Shown one piece after another: positions 10,691 through 22,703 of a stretch of DNA of 64,000 nt. Below the pieces are notes generated by a model. That model was not told where the DNA came from, did not search any database, and was given only the letters and a program-made list of their open reading frames with translations. Both the position numbers and the translations under genes were made by a program. The stretch's first letter is position 1, and every line of letters starts with the position of its first letter. The stretch is taken from NCBI GenBank assembly GCA_032622095.1, contig CP136064.1, positions 171,252,310 to 171,316,309 of the forward strand. The letters run 5' to 3'. This DNA comes from Siphonodentalium dalli. Lineage: Eukaryota; Mollusca; Scaphopoda; Gadilida; Siphonodentaliidae.

Positions 10691-11429
10691 AAAAAAATTG
10701 AAATAAATATTTTTTTATTTTAACTTTTGATTTTGTTTTTAAAGATTTAAATTTTTTTTTTTATTTGACATTTCAATGTGTAGATAGTACGACAAACTGG
10801 GTTTAACTGCCTTACTCTGCACAGCTGTTCGTCCCATCATTATAAAGCAATTAGTTGTCTCAATAGCCACATTTCTCCCAGCAGATAGTGGGTTGTATGA
10901 ATGAAATTTAATTCAATGTGTTGACTGCTATCAAAAATCAAATGTATCTGTTTGACAGTTTACAATTTATTATTAGTATTAGTATTAATACTTTTATGAC
11001 AGGAGCTGTGCTGGTGCAGCAATAAAGACCCTGTGCCAGTGCATTCTCTTATATATGCGAATGCACTGGCTTTCAAGGTCAAGGAGATATTCTTAGGCCA
11101 ATGTAGTCATTGATCAAGAGAAGGGAGCTCCTAGTTTTAATATTTACCCAATATTTATTATTTTATTACAAGATATCATGCGGTGGGTCCTGGCTTCTGA
11201 TGAGGAAAAAATTGCACTGAAAAAAAAAATTGTTTTATAAGTTTCATTAACTTATATCAAACCGCAGCCTGCTTTAGTGGGCACGATGTAATTTACGTTC
11301 ACCACCGCATCCCGCTTTAGCGGGCAGAGCTTAATTTTCTGGAATGACACGGAATAATACAATATTTACAGGGAAAAACAAATGAATTTATTTGTTAGCG
11401 ACTTTAATAAAAATGCTTTAAATTTTCAG
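10691..11429. other. Upstream flank of BTB exon; decayed MITE
   Basis: Bases 10995-11090 hold GACAGGAGCTGTGCTGGTGCAG, GCCAGTGCATTCTCTTATAT and GGCTTTCAAGGTC, which match the piggyBac-like MITE seen whole at 27440-27630. The final bases before 11430 (AATGCTTTAAATTTTCAG) are the splice acceptor of the BTB exon. I could not identify an exon for the first half of the BTB domain between 9115 and 11429. Confidence 0.5.
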
Positions 11430-12202
11430 GCTCACAAATTAGTGCTATTTGCAGCAAGTCCAAAGCTGCAAGCAGATTCATCAGACACTCCGTCATCATC
11501 GACATTGAATGTTTGCCTCCCAAGTGGAGTGAGCCATAAGGCTGTTCATTCCTTTCTCAGATATCTCTATGAAGGATACCTCAGAATCACAAGTGATATT
11601 GCAAACGACTTGCTGGATATTGCAAACTTTCTACAGATCCAAAGTTTAATAAAGTATTCGGAAGGATTTCTGAACTCCAATGATGATGGGTCAAACAATG
11701 GTCTCTTCAACAAGATTAAAAGTGACATTTCTTACGTTCGAATGGTTGAATGTGGTGAAAGTGAGTTAAGTGACATATCTTTTCAACGAGATGGGAATCG
11801 TGACTTACGTACGAAGCGGCCTAGGGAGCAGGATAAATTTTCCAATTCAGCAAAAAAAACAAAAGGTCCAGAATCAACAAGACTGCAGGCTAATGCCTCT
11901 TCTGACGTAAACTCACATCATGACCTTCCTTGTACACTCAAGACAAATGTATTAAACAGTGATGGCTTACCGATAAACTCAAGATCTAGTGCTAGTTCAA
12001 TATCAGCCAGCGTTCTGAAAAGTTCACAATCTTCAGCATATTCCATTTCCACATCTATCACTTCTGGTCAGTCGAACAATGTTGAGACAAGAGCAAGCAT
12101 TGCTGGTCACTGCATTCCAGGTGCTACAGATGTTCAAGCCGTGGGTACACCAGAAACTGCTATCAGTTCTGTTCAAACTACTAGTCAGCCTGAACATCTT
12201 GG
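11430..12202 (+). CDS. BTB-C2H2 zinc-finger protein, exon with second half of BTB
   Basis: This internal exon is the first visible part of a BTB/POZ zinc-finger transcription-factor gene. The acceptor is TTTTCAG ending at 11429 (phase 0) and the donor is GTGAGT at 12203, leaving two bases of a Gly codon. An ATG at 11382 opens the same frame but lies in the intron and would split the BTB fold. Residues 1-82 (starting AHKLVLFAASPKL, later SFLRYLYEGYL and DIANFLQI) match the second half of BTB, the dimerisation domain that recruits corepressors in this family; the D-V-x-L half must lie on an upstream exon. Residues 128-146 form a bipartite nuclear-localisation-like patch (TKRPRE..KKTKG). The rest is a Ser/Thr-rich, probably disordered linker. 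The protein is probably a nuclear DNA-binding regulator; targets are unknown. Confidence 0.85.
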
Positions 12203-12262
12203 GTGAGTTATTGGTAGAGAACATAGTCATGTAGGTGTAAATATATCAGCAAATTGTATTAA

Positions 12263-12702
12263 AGGCCCACTTAATTTTCGAATCACCAGATCACATTATA
12301 TACAACATATTCCATATTATATACCATTTGCTAGAGGAAGCTCCAAAACATTGTATTATCAACTGATCCGGTCGAATAAAATGGGAACATATTGTTTTTG
12401 TCAAGGTACTGGGGTGTGTTCTGTGATTAATTTTGATCCAGACTGTTCTATAAAGTCTATTATTCTCAATGGAAGGGGAATAACTATATCTCTTAGCTTG
12501 AATTCTGATGCATTCTGGGTTGATAGGGGGGGAAGTCTTGGAATGAATCTGAGAATCTCTATCACTTGGTGGACACTCCAAGGCCACAGCTGTTCCGTAT
12601 TCTTGTGGAATATATATATTTTTGGTTCCTCTTCCAAATGGGATATAATATGGGATATGTTGTGTATATTGTAATTTGGTCATTCAAAAATTATGTGGGA
12701 AT
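12263..12702. mobile_element. TTAA-flanked TIR element of 440 bp in intron 1
   Basis: TTAA at 12259-12262 and 12703-12706 flank inverted arms of about 75-80 bp. The left arm starts AGGCCCACTTAATTTT and the right arm ends AAAATTATGTGGGAAT; both carry CAACATAT-CCATATTATA. TTAA target duplication is characteristic of piggyBac. The 107- and 130-codon overlapping frames on both strands come from the foldback structure and show no domain. It sits 57 bp after the BTB exon donor. Confidence 0.65.
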
Positions 12703-12706
12703 TTAA

Positions 12707-13390
12707 GAATGAGACCTAATTTTGAAATTAGATTACTGTTTTTTACGTTCCTGTTTATCATTTCTATAGTTTCAGAGCTTGTGACATAAAAATTGAGAAA
12801 CGTCGCTGCGGATAATGTAATGGGGAAAGGAGAGGAGTGTCCACATTCATATTTCTAACTACCATTCACTGTTCATATAGGTTATATAGGTTACTTAGTC
12901 ATATGTATTCAAGATAAGTTGAAAATGCAGATTAGATATGGGCTGAAGAAAACATAAGATTTATGCTACTTTACATGTACATATGCCCAACATAATAAAA
13001 ACATTATGCTGATGAATATTTACACCCTTAATAGTCAAATCATAATAGGTGAAACTTTATTTCAAAGGCTTAGCCAGTCCATTGGTCGTTTGGACAGGAA
13101 GTTTTACTCTTGAACAATTAAGCAGATTTTTACTCTTGAACAATTAAACAGATTTTTTTACAAATCATATATGTATCATACATGAAATTATAAAATCGCA
13201 TCGTTTTTAATGTAATGGTCGTAGAAAAAGCATAATTTTATTATGTAGGCTTCGGAATAATTTTAGCGACTTAAACGGCGACAAATTTAAAGATTTTTTG
13301 ACAAATAGTCCAAATTGTGTAACTTGTGGTTCCAGTATGAGATTGCCAATCACTATTTATCCCCCGAATTTTTTTTTTCCGGGGGACTAT
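12707..13390. other. Intron 1 sequence, no feature recognised
   Basis: AT-rich intronic sequence. It contains a direct repeat of about 27 bp (TACTCTTGAACAATTAA at 13105-13150) and ends with the GC-stemmed hairpin CCCCCGAA(T)n..CCGGGGG at 13361-13385. No exon is evident. Confidence 0.5.
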
Positions 13391-14830
13391 TAAAATAGCC
13401 GGTGTGCATCTGGAAATGGTTTCCGGATAACCTTAGTTTCGGTTATTAGATCAAAAGCAAATTGCGAGAGTTATGGCCCTTTTTTTACTTAGAATCTTAA
13501 AAAAAAAAAAAAATTGTGATCATATCTGAACCAAATTTGGTATGTGAGTTTATCAGCCCAAAATACAGGTCAAGTTCCAATATGGGTTTGCTCCGCCCAT
13601 TTTTGCGAGAGTTGTGGTCCTTTTTCGACTTGGAATCCTGTCAATTTCTGATATCCGGATGATAACTTCAGTTTGTGTGATCATATCTAAACCAAATTTG
13701 GAATGTGCGTTTATCAGCTCGAAAAAAGGTCAAGTTCAAATATGGGTACAATCCGGATGATAACTTTAGTTTCGGTTATTAGATCAAAAGCAAATTTCAT
13801 AGGTGAGTTTATCAGACCAAAATACAGGTCAAGTTCGAATATGGGTTTGCTCCGCCCATTTTTGCAAGAGTTATGACCCTTTTTTTACTTAGAATCTTGT
13901 AATTTTCTGGTTTCCGGATGATAACTTCAGTTTGTGTGATCATATCTGAACCAAATTTGGTATGTGAGTTTATCAGCCCTATGTACAGGTCAAGTTCGAA
14001 TATGGGTTTGCGAGAGTTGTGGCCCTTTTTTGACTTGTTTTACTTAGAAAATTTCTCACTTTTTCGGTTTCCGGATGATATCTCAAGTTTGGATCCTTTA
14101 ATTGCAAATACCGTTATAATGTGGATCAGTCATATCACGATACAGGTAAAGTTCGAACCGATGATTTTTCTCAGAGTTATGGGCTTTTCGACTTAGAAAA
14201 TTCAATTTTTCTTGTAATTTTCTTCATTTTGTGCCAATTTGAGGTTATATTTTGACTTTAAGAGTTTTTTTAAGATTTGGTTATTTGTATGCATGTCAGT
14301 AATGAGACAATGCACAAGTGTCTTTAAAACTCTTATCCATATAGTATACTTCTACAAAGCCTCTGCTCCAAATGAAGCCACCGGTTCGGGGGGGCCTTTT
14401 ATTCGACTTAGAATCCTGTCAATTTCTGGTTTCCGGATGATAACTTTAGTTTGTGTGATCATATCTGAATCAAATTTAGTATGATAGTTTATCAGCCCAA
14501 AATACAAGTCAGGTTCGAATATGGGGTTGCTCTGCCCATTTTTGTGAGAGTTGTGGCCCTTTTATGACTTAGAATCCTGTCAATTTCTGGTTTCCGGATG
14601 ATAACTTTAGTTTGTGTGATCATATCTGAATCAAATTTGGTATATGAGTTTATCAGCTCGAAATACAGATCAAGTTCGAATATGGGTACTATCCACCCAT
14701 TTTTGTCTGGTTGCTTCGGATTTAGGGTCCTTGTTATTTTTTTCAGAAAAGCTGATGCCCCCAATGAAGCCACTTTTTCGGGGGACACTGTGGCCAGACG
14801 GCCTTTTATGTTTATTTAGAAAGAAAAAAT
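13391..14830 (+). repeat. Headless tandem array, about 160-bp monomers
   Basis: About eight diverged monomers carry CCGGATGATAACTT, TGTGATCATATCTGAACC, AAATTTGGTATGTGAGTTTA, CAGGTCAAGTTCGAATATGG and GAGTTGTGGCCCTTTTT. They are related to the CATACCATGTATGG family at 4110 and 18445 but lack the palindromic head. Frames of 60-100 codons in this stretch are repeat translations. Confidence 0.75.
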
Positions 14831-15106
14831 AGCAAGAACTGGACTGCATGTAGTACACATTGGATGGACAACTATTTTGATCACTCCTAGTTATCAATGA
14901 AACAAACATTATTTTATATTCAGCTGATAAAAACTTATCATCAAAACATTTCAGCAATGATGAAATATATTGGATCAATGCAACTGAACCAACATGATAT
15001 CACTCATGTTGGTATTTAATCCACATACAAAATCTGAAAAAAATCCTAAAGTTACTAAACCTAAAGTTATCAACCAGAAAATGGGCACCGGTGATTTTTA
15101 TGTTTA

Positions 15107-15959
15107 GGCCAAAAAAAAAACATCTGTGTTTCCGGTTTCCCGACCTACCTGCCGAAATTGGGCCGACCTGGATTTTTTTTTGAATTTTTTTTTTTTTTAT
15201 GCATGTAATTGACATGTAAAATTGACACTTTTTGTCCATCAGCTTTGTCATCTACTATAAAGATAAAGGCTGGAAAATAAACCATGGCTTTATTTTAGCA
15301 CGTGCTAGAATAAAGCAAGAACGGATACTCCAACTATCATAATCAAGTCACGCTCTCAGAACTACATGTACAACCAAAAATCTTGCAATTAATTTAATTG
15401 TTTCCTAAAGAAATTCCACATTAATTTCTTATCCCATTTAAACAAATTTAATAGATGTTAACGACTTTTAAACTTTGGCGATCGATAAAAACAATACCCA
15501 TAAAGTTTGACAAGATACAAGGTTTATTTCCTCGTATGATTCAGCAAATGCGAATAAATCGGTACTGTTCTGAGGGTCGCACGGCCAGGTGAAAATGAGA
15601 TGTCAACATGATGGCATAGAAGTTATCTAGACTTTTGCTAGCAATGCCGATAGTATCAATGTTGTCATGTACAATATTGCGCAACATTGTGTCATGGTGC
15701 CATGAGCCACAGGAGATAGCATTTTCGTGTCCCTACTTTCTGGTGCATATTCTGGATATATTGTCAGATATAAAACTAGTTTTCTGTCAGAAACTTCAGC
15801 AACTGGATACAAAGGCATTGAGAATACCAACTTTTTATCTTGCTTTTAGAATATGGTACATTATAGAAAGATTTAAAAAAAAAAAAAAAAAATCCCTACC
15901 TGCCTACCTGGATTTTTTTGCTCAAGAAATCGGAAACAGACATATTTTTTTTTTTGGCC
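15107..15959. mobile_element. PIF/Harbinger-like TIR element, 853 bp
   Basis: The termini are GGCCAAAAAAAAAA.. (15107) and ..TTTTTTTTTTTGGCC (15959), with inverted homology continuing through a ttCCGGTTTC / GAAATCGGAAACAGA region. TTA lies on both sides (15104-15106, 15960-15962). A TTA/TAA duplication is the PIF/Harbinger signature. The flanks rejoin into a CATACC-family repeat head (..TATGTTTA + CCCATACC..), so the insertion site can be reconstructed. No transposase frame is seen. Confidence 0.75.
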
Positions 15960-16246
15960 TTACCCATACCATAGTATGATAAACATAGTGTCGATGTCCG
16001 GATTGACCACTCATCGTTAGTCAGTCCGTCCGTCGTCTGTCTGTCCCTAGACACTTTACGCATGATGCAATAACTCCAACACTTTCTATCTGATCAGAAC
16101 CAAATTTTGTATATGTATTTCTCAGCCCAAAATACAGATCGAGTTCGAATATGGGTTTGATCCGACTATTTTTAACTTAATTATGGCCCTTTTTCAAAAA
16201 AAATATTCACTCTTAAAAAAAAAAAGAAAAAAAAACGAAAGATCAT
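15960..16246 (+). repeat. CATACC-family repeat, right part split by insertion
   Basis: It resumes the hairpin-headed repeat whose first bases lie at about 15094-15106. It contains CCCATACCATAGTATGATAAAC, GTCCGGATTGACCACTC, a GTCCGTCC stretch and one monomer (CAGATCGAGTTCGAATATGG, TATGGCCCTTTTTC). Confidence 0.7.
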
Positions 16247-16249
16247 TAA

Positions 16250-18428
16250 GGCCAAAAAAAAAAAGAGTTTTGGTTCTCGGGCAATTTTTTTTTCAAATCA
16301 ATGAGGGAGGGAGGGTTTTATTTTTATTTTTTATTTTTTTCTGCGCATAGTAAGCATGGACAAAGATACCTTCCTCTGTCTAGTAATAACCAGAAATGTA
16401 GAGGGAACTGTTATGCATATTAGGGCTGGGCGATATTGGCCCCAAAAAATATCGCGATATTATGGCGACAACATCGCGATACACGATATTATCGCGATAT
16501 TATTTTGGTATATTACAATTGGTAAGTACAATGTACAATATATGCAATATTTCATAAATAAAGTTTGCACAATACATCCCTACGTTTTATTTACGATTTG
16601 TGGGTCATGAGAGGTCGAGTAAATGTGTATTGAACAATTATCAGTAACATCACAGTATACATGTATATAATGACCACTCGTCAGCAACAATTGACAGTTT
16701 GCCGACGGAGAAATAATAACTTTGAAACAAAGGGATATAATCATATAACACGGCCCACGTGCGTTTTCGCATACATTTTTTAGAGTTATATCCCTTTGAC
16801 CATAGCGCTCAACACCATGCACACATTAAGCACCGCATTCGGTTTCAAATTGCCTTTTTATTAATTTGTGAGGAATTGGTTGTTTGTGAGACTATATTTA
16901 TCAGTGGTAATTGGTAGTTGGTAGCACCGTGGGACTTCAATGTCCATATACGGCAGCCCTGGGAATTAGCGTCGACAATGCCACAATGGGCAGTGTCGAG
17001 GCAAAAGCCGACGTGAAAATTTGAAATGAATTTGCGTCGGCATTTTTTTAGCTGAGGAAAATAAATAGAGACAATCATGTTCAATTAGTTTGTGAATTTG
17101 ACATTTGTTGAAGCGATAGCAATGCCATGATCCGTACGGCACATGTCCACAAAATCATTTTACTCGCAATTTGCACACATTGAGACGATCAGCTAGACTA
17201 AGTGTGGTCAATATAAAATCTGACATCGTAATCCGTCTCCAAGCAACCGGTTACGGTTGATAGAGCAAGCTGCACCAACTTGAAAGGAGGTCATTGTGCC
17301 AGTCGCATGCGCGCGACATACCAATCTCACAGTGTAGCCAACTGATGCTAATAGTATCTCTTTGATGTGTCCGACGAAGCATATCCAACTTGACAAGCAC
17401 GTGCTCCGATGTTTTAAAACGTTTTCGACTGCGTATTTCCGGGAAGTTTGGGACTATTATACTTACTCTAACTTCGCTGTTTGTTGGGACCATATGATGG
17501 GGTTCAACCTACATGGAGAATATTACAACTTGGGACGGTATTACGATATTTTTATTTCAGACGATATTATTGACGATATCAAAATTAAAACCGGGTATAC
17601 CCGATATATCGTCATACCGCCCAGCACTAATGCATATAAACTCATTTAATCTTATATAAAAATGACATTGTACTACCAGTGTATGACTGGGATTACCTAC
17701 CATTATATAATGCACCTGACATTAACTACTGTTATTGTTGTCTAAAAACTTATACCGCTCCATTCTAATATGTGATCCTGAATTTAGTTCTGTGCCTTTC
17801 AATTGTATAAAGTTACATCATCATCATCAATGTTTGGGGAGTAAGTCGCCATGACTTTTACCCCTTTCACATAATAACATACATGTATAGAATAACGTAA
17901 ATGAATTAATTGTTTTAAAATTATCCATGACGTTTAGTCGTACATATATCGCTCGTTATAACAGTTGTTATCGAATAACTCCTTGAATTGTTGAACCGAT
18001 TCAGTGGAAACAATGTAATCTGATAAACTATTCCAGTTTGTAATCACTCTCTGGGAAAAGAAATATTTTCGCACATCATTGACTATTATGTTCTTTTGTT
18101 ACAATTAGTGTAAGTTAGTTCACAATGACTAATTGTAAGAAGAGCATGAGGGTCAGCTTATCATTTTCTTAATTGTAGTCATCTACTTCATGTTGTAAGC
18201 CTGCAAGTCACTTTTTAACACATTACATGTTAGAGCTCAATGCACACTATTATTCAACACATATCTGTATCCCCCGAAAAAAAAAAAACTTTTTTTTTTG
18301 TTTTTCCATTTTTTTTTTTCGTAAGTTTTTTTTTCATAACATCAGGCATTGCAATAAAAAGGCCTAATGCGGCCCTTTTTATTCAATGCGGCGGTGCCTG
18401 AGAACCAAAACCTTTTTTTTTTTTGGCC
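16250..18428 (+). mobile_element. Composite Harbinger-like element, 2179 bp, copy 1
   Basis: The termini are GGCCAAAAAAAAAAA..GTTTTGGTTCTCGGGCA at 16250 and TGCCTGAGAACCAAAACC..TTTTTGGCC at 18428. A TAA duplication lies at 16247-16249 and 18429-18431. The interior matches 29749-31860 in inverted orientation across nearly its whole length, including a nested hAT-like element at 16421-17629. No transposase was recognised. Frames such as the one starting at 17362 are conserved between the copies only because the copies are nearly identical. Confidence 0.8.
16421..17629 (+). mobile_element. hAT-like element nested in the composite, 1209 bp
   Basis: The inverted termini are TAGGGCTGGGCGATATTGG and ..TATGACG..CCGCCCAGCACTA (reverse TAGTGCTGGGCGGTATGACG). 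An exact 8-bp duplication, ATGCATAT, lies at 16413-16420 and 17630-17637. Eight-bp duplications and this end motif are typical of hAT elements. Near the left end is TATCGCGATATTATGGCG and near the right ACGATATTATTGACGATATC. No hAT transposase is visible, so it is non-autonomous. Confidence 0.85.
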
Positions 18429-18444
18429 TAATAATTAAAAGTTT

Positions 18445-19170
18445 TAATTTTTATGTTTACCCATACCATGTATGGTAAACATAGTGTCGTTGTCCGGATT
18501 GACCACTCGTCGTTCGTCCGTCCGTCCGTCCGTCCGTCCGTCCGTCCGTCCGTCCGTCTGTCCGTCTGTAGACACTTTACGTGTAATGCGATAACTCAAA
18601 CATTTTCTACCTGATCAAAACCAAATTTTGTATATGGGGTTTTCAGCCCAAAATACAGATCGAGTTCGAATATGGGTTTGATCCAACTTTTTTTTACAGA
18701 GTTATGTCCCTTTTTCGACTTAGAATTCACGCATTCTGCCATAACTCAAACATTTTTTATCTGATTGGAACCAAATTTGGTATGTGAGTTTCTCGGCCCA
18801 AAATACAGACCGAGTTCGAATATGGGTTTGATCCGAGTTTATTTTACGGAGTTATGGCCCTTTTTCGACTTATAATTCATGAATTCTGCCATAACTCTTG
18901 ATTGGAACCAAATTTGGTATATGAGTTTCTCAGACCAAGATACAGATTGAGTTCGAATATGGGTTTGATCGGATGTTTTTTAATGGAGTTATGGTCCTTT
19001 GACATATAGTTCACACATACTTCGATAAAGCAACCATTTTTCATCTGATAGGAGCCAAATTTGGTATATATGAGTTTCTCAACTCAAAATACAGAACGAG
19101 TTTGAATATGGGTTAGATCCAATTTGTTATAACAGAGATATGGCCCTTTTTCAACTAAGAATTATCCAAT
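18445..19170 (+). repeat. Hairpin-headed tandem repeat (CATACCATGTATGG family)
   Basis: It has an intact palindromic head, TATGTTTACC..GGTAAACATA (18452-18483), then about twelve GTCC units (18513-18565) and four monomers of about 150-165 bp. The monomers carry CCAAATTTGGTATGTGAGTT, GAGTTCGAATATGGGTTTGA and GAGTTATGGCCC. It is the best example of the family here. Confidence 0.8.
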
Positions 19171-19559
19171 TATAACCCAAGTAACTTACAATTAATGAAT
19201 ACCTCAGCCTCACAGCTTCTCTGTGAGAGAGATAAAAAGACATGGTTTATTGAGAGTTATTTATAGCCCTCATATGTTAGCTCTCTATAAGAGACACAAA
19301 TTAGTGAATTATTGGATAAATTGATTTTGCTATCTTATTAACCACAACTTAGCCATGAAAATATATTTAACTAGACCAATGGAGCTCTCCAAGTCCTTGG
19401 ATATTGGGACTACATTGGATCAAACAGGGCAGAGATAGGTGATTTAACCCCTTTTACCCATTCCATGTCTTTTAACCTTTTCCATTAAATAAATAATTAT
19501 ATTATTTTGATATCTCACATGGCAATTTGCAACAACATGAATAGAACTGCTTACACTAT

Positions 19560-19800
19560 GATAGTGGTGACAGGCTCTAGAGTTTAGATGTTATATTAAC
19601 CCTTCTATATTGACTCATACATTTCAATAATTTGTGTTATTACTGGTTATTATGTACATTTGTCATATACTACTTTAGATCATAACAGTATACTCTATAA
19701 TTCAACATTAAAAGATTATGATTCTGATTATAACAATTTACTATCGCCAAGGGATGGGTTAAACATCTGCCGATCGTGATCGGCCTCTCGTTAAATTTTA
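19560..19800 (+). repeat. Tail fragment of GCCGATCGTGATCGGC-hairpin repeat
   Basis: This segment, ending ATCGCCAAGGGATGGG..CTGCCGATCGTGATCGGCCTCTCGTTA, matches the last 200 bp of the 4640-5470 repeat. It is followed at once by the start of another copy, so the family can sit head-to-tail. Bases 19171-19559 before it are AT-rich with no recognised feature. Confidence 0.55.
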
Positions 19801-19939
19801 AAGTTAACAACATTTGAAAAACTAACACCATTATAACTCCACTCCACCAAGGGTACCCCTAGTCAGCACACCAAATTTGGTTTAAATCGGTCCAAAATAT
19901 TGTGTTATGTACTGGTAAATTTGTTTGGAGCGACATTAA

Positions 19940-21956
19940 CTCTTTAACCCTCAATGACGTGATTTGACATGTCTAACGGGTACCTGTAACGTTACCTGAG
20001 ACAGCCCTCACCGGTAACGTCAAGGTAGACAACAGGGCGTAATTAGCAGCGAATTTGTTGCGCTCGCTTTATGTTGATAATTTATTGAACACTGGCGAAA
20101 TAGGTAACATTTCAATGCAAATTGTATCCGTTATTCCACAACTTAAATAATTACCAGCTAAATTTTCACTCTGAGAATCACGCCTATACAACGGAACTTA
20201 TCGGTCTATATCATACAGGAATGAAGAAAATGTATAATTTTTATTTATGCCAAACTTAATTGGAAAAGTTGAGAAAGTCAGCAGAAAAATTTGGGGGGAA
20301 ATCCTTGTGATGCAAGGAATACACATCCCATCTCCGATTATAATTTAAACTTCTGTGGAGAAAACTGGAAAAATCTAGCTTTAATATCGAGTAAATCATA
20401 ACATTTAACGACGTGATCGTTGGTTGCGTCATTTTCAGTTTGTCGATTTTGCATAACACGTTGTTTATTTATCTGGTGCGATGGTATTACTCGTCTCTTA
20501 TATATAAACTAGAAGGTGACCCGACTTCGTCCGGGGTTTGACCTTGAATTGTCTATTTTGAAGGCCAAGGTCAAGTGGGGTCACGATTTGACCCGTCCAA
20601 AACACTGCCCGAACAAAAGTACCTGACAAAAGTACCCGTCGAAATCCATCCGATTTTACCCGATTTGACCTTTTAACCCGATTTGATTTCCACTCAAGTA
20701 TATAAACGCGCCTCATATACACACGCTCATTAATTATCAAGTTTCAACGTAAAGATAAATTACCATCGGTGCCCGAGATATCGCCAAGACGTCTGAAACA
20801 GTCAAATGCATCGGCCGGTTAAGCGTTAACGTGATCTAACGTTATGACCTCTAACGACGTCATAGAAGTTACGCATTGTTTTTATCCTGATGGAAGATAG
20901 TACCACTTCTTCTTGATAATTGAGGCAGATAACTAAAACGGATACATACGCATTATATATCGTTGGAAAGAGGAAAAACGAACGATTCTCATAGTGTCAT
21001 TATTATGACTGGCATTTTATTATTCGCGCTGTTTCGAATCGATTTGTAAGCACCGAACTCAAATGAAAGTCCCGTAACACAGCGTAAAAACAGATTTGAC
21101 CTCGGCACGTGAAAAGTTGACCTCGGATCTGAAAATCAATATGTCTATGCCACCCCCCGGCCGAAAATACCCCCACATACCAAGTTTCATCGAAATCGGG
21201 TCGGCCGTTTTCGAGTTCATCGCGAACACACACACAGACATACAGATCTTCCAAAATATATAATAGATAATCCCTACGATTCCCAATATCAATAAAAAAT
21301 AAAAATAAATTCAACTTCCTTATTTGGGTGAGGCTCTTGAGTGACTCGATTCTGAGATCTCTGGATTGGTCTGGCTCTTCCATCAATTATACAGGCTCTT
21401 CCAATAACCTGCCTATTGAGCCACTCTTCTGGTTTGCAACATAACACACACACGTGGTTTTAATTTCTCAAAGTTGAATTAAGAACCACAAAGTTGGTTC
21501 AAACGATATAAATTATAATTATTCAGATAGTGGCAACAAGAAATAGATCTTTGGTTTTTTCTGGCGGATTTGGAAACGTTAGAAGACAATTTCAGTACCC
21601 GTACCAGTATGTTGTAATAATTTTATTTTATTTTATTTTATTTTATTATGTCGTTGAAAATGGAATAATTATTTGCACCCCAGCCGGAACTGAAATAGAT
21701 TATTCCATATTAAACTGCACTTAGTGATATAAACTTGCCGCTACTTGACCAGAAATCGACAAGGTGTTGATCTGCAACAGTTATGTCACAGTATTCATAT
21801 TTAATAAAGCATAAAAAAACTGAATATACACCGTTTATATAAACGGAAAACTTGCCATGTAAACCAACACGTCAAATCACGTAATTGAGGAATAGGTAGC
21901 CACGTCAAATCATGTCATTGAGGGTTACGCTAGAAAACTATTTGAGTGTTAAAGAG
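19940..21956. mobile_element. piggyBac-like TTAA-flanked element, 2017 bp
   Basis: TTAA at 19936-19939 and 21957-21960 flanks inverted ends CTCTTTAACCC and GTGTTAAAGAG. Subterminal inverted motifs CAATGACGTGATTTGACATG and CACGTCAAATCATGTCATTG lie inside. The empty site is preserved in the related repeat at about 4790 (GACATTAAATCCAATTC-like). The interior includes a 759-bp Helitron. No piggyBac transposase was recognised; the short frames at 20256 (minus) and 21530 (plus) show no domain. Confidence 0.75.
20509..21267 (-). mobile_element. Single Helitron-like element, 759 bp
   Basis: Minus-strand orientation: 5' A/TC at 21268/21267-21266, leading into TATTATATATTTTGGAAG, and 3' CTAG/T at 20512-20509/20508 with the hairpin CCCGACTTCGTCCGGG inside. 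Both junctions fit insertion between A and T with no duplication. It is closely related to array element A (6487-7219), sharing ACCAAGTTTCATCGAAATCG and CGATATATAATG-type interior. It is inserted into the piggyBac-like element. Confidence 0.8.
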
Positions 21957-21986
21957 TTAAACCCAATTCACCAATTCCATCCCATG

Positions 21987-22703
21987 TAGTGTTGAAACAA
22001 CTAGTGAATTTCAAAGTCGACTAGTAGAGGCTCAAAAGTCGCGTTGCGTCGACTAGTCGGTACCCGATATCAAAACTTTCAAACATAACATGGTACGGAA
22101 AATACAGGTTTTAAATTTAATATCAGCGTTCGAGATTTCGTTTAGTCACGTGATCACCAATAAACCGGTGCCGAGCGTTGTCTCTATAAAATGTTAATGT
22201 TCCGACTAAATACGCCCTATAGTATAGGCTACGTTGTAGAATACGATAGCCAGTTCTTAATGTCAGTATCATTTATATACGGTAGCACCAATGATGTCAC
22301 CTTAAGCGACCTTCACACAGCGTCACATCATAACCCGACGGTGCAAGATCAATTGAAATATACACAGTGTCTAGATAAAAGCTGTCTCCGACAAACGATA
22401 AAGCCGCGTCAATCATTGCCATCATGTCGCAGTGATGTCTTTGACCTCAAACGACGAGTGAGACATTGTGTTGTCAATTTCATTTAATAGTCGGGTCACC
22501 GTGTGTGTCTATACTAGTAACACTGTCAATTCCGGGTGCCACCAAACGTTATACTTACCGTAACTTACGCGCAGTTAACACCGTTTATGCCGGAATCGAT
22601 CTTGAAAATGTTATACATGTAACTAATACACTATGTTCCGACTAGTCGACGTTCTGACATTTCAGTGTCGACTACAGCTAGTCGATTAATCGTTTCAACC
22701 CTA
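21987..22703. mobile_element. hAT-like element, 717 bp
   Basis: The inverted ends are TAGTGTTGAAACAACTAGTG and GATTAATCGTTTCAACCCTA. An exact 8-bp duplication, ATCCCATG, lies at 21979-21986 and 22704-22711. Repeated GTCGACTAG motifs near both ends may be transposase-binding subterminal repeats. The 98-codon frame at 22191 has no recognisable domain, so the element is non-autonomous. Confidence 0.85.

Noticed and set aside
11382-11429. ATG at 11382 as the start of the BTB protein
   Set aside because: It would begin in the middle of the BTB fold, and a good acceptor (ATTTTCAG) ends at 11429 exactly before the conserved AHK.
12291-12683. A 130-codon minus-strand frame overlapping a 107-codon plus-strand frame
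   Set aside because: Both come from a TTAA-flanked foldback element and show no domain.
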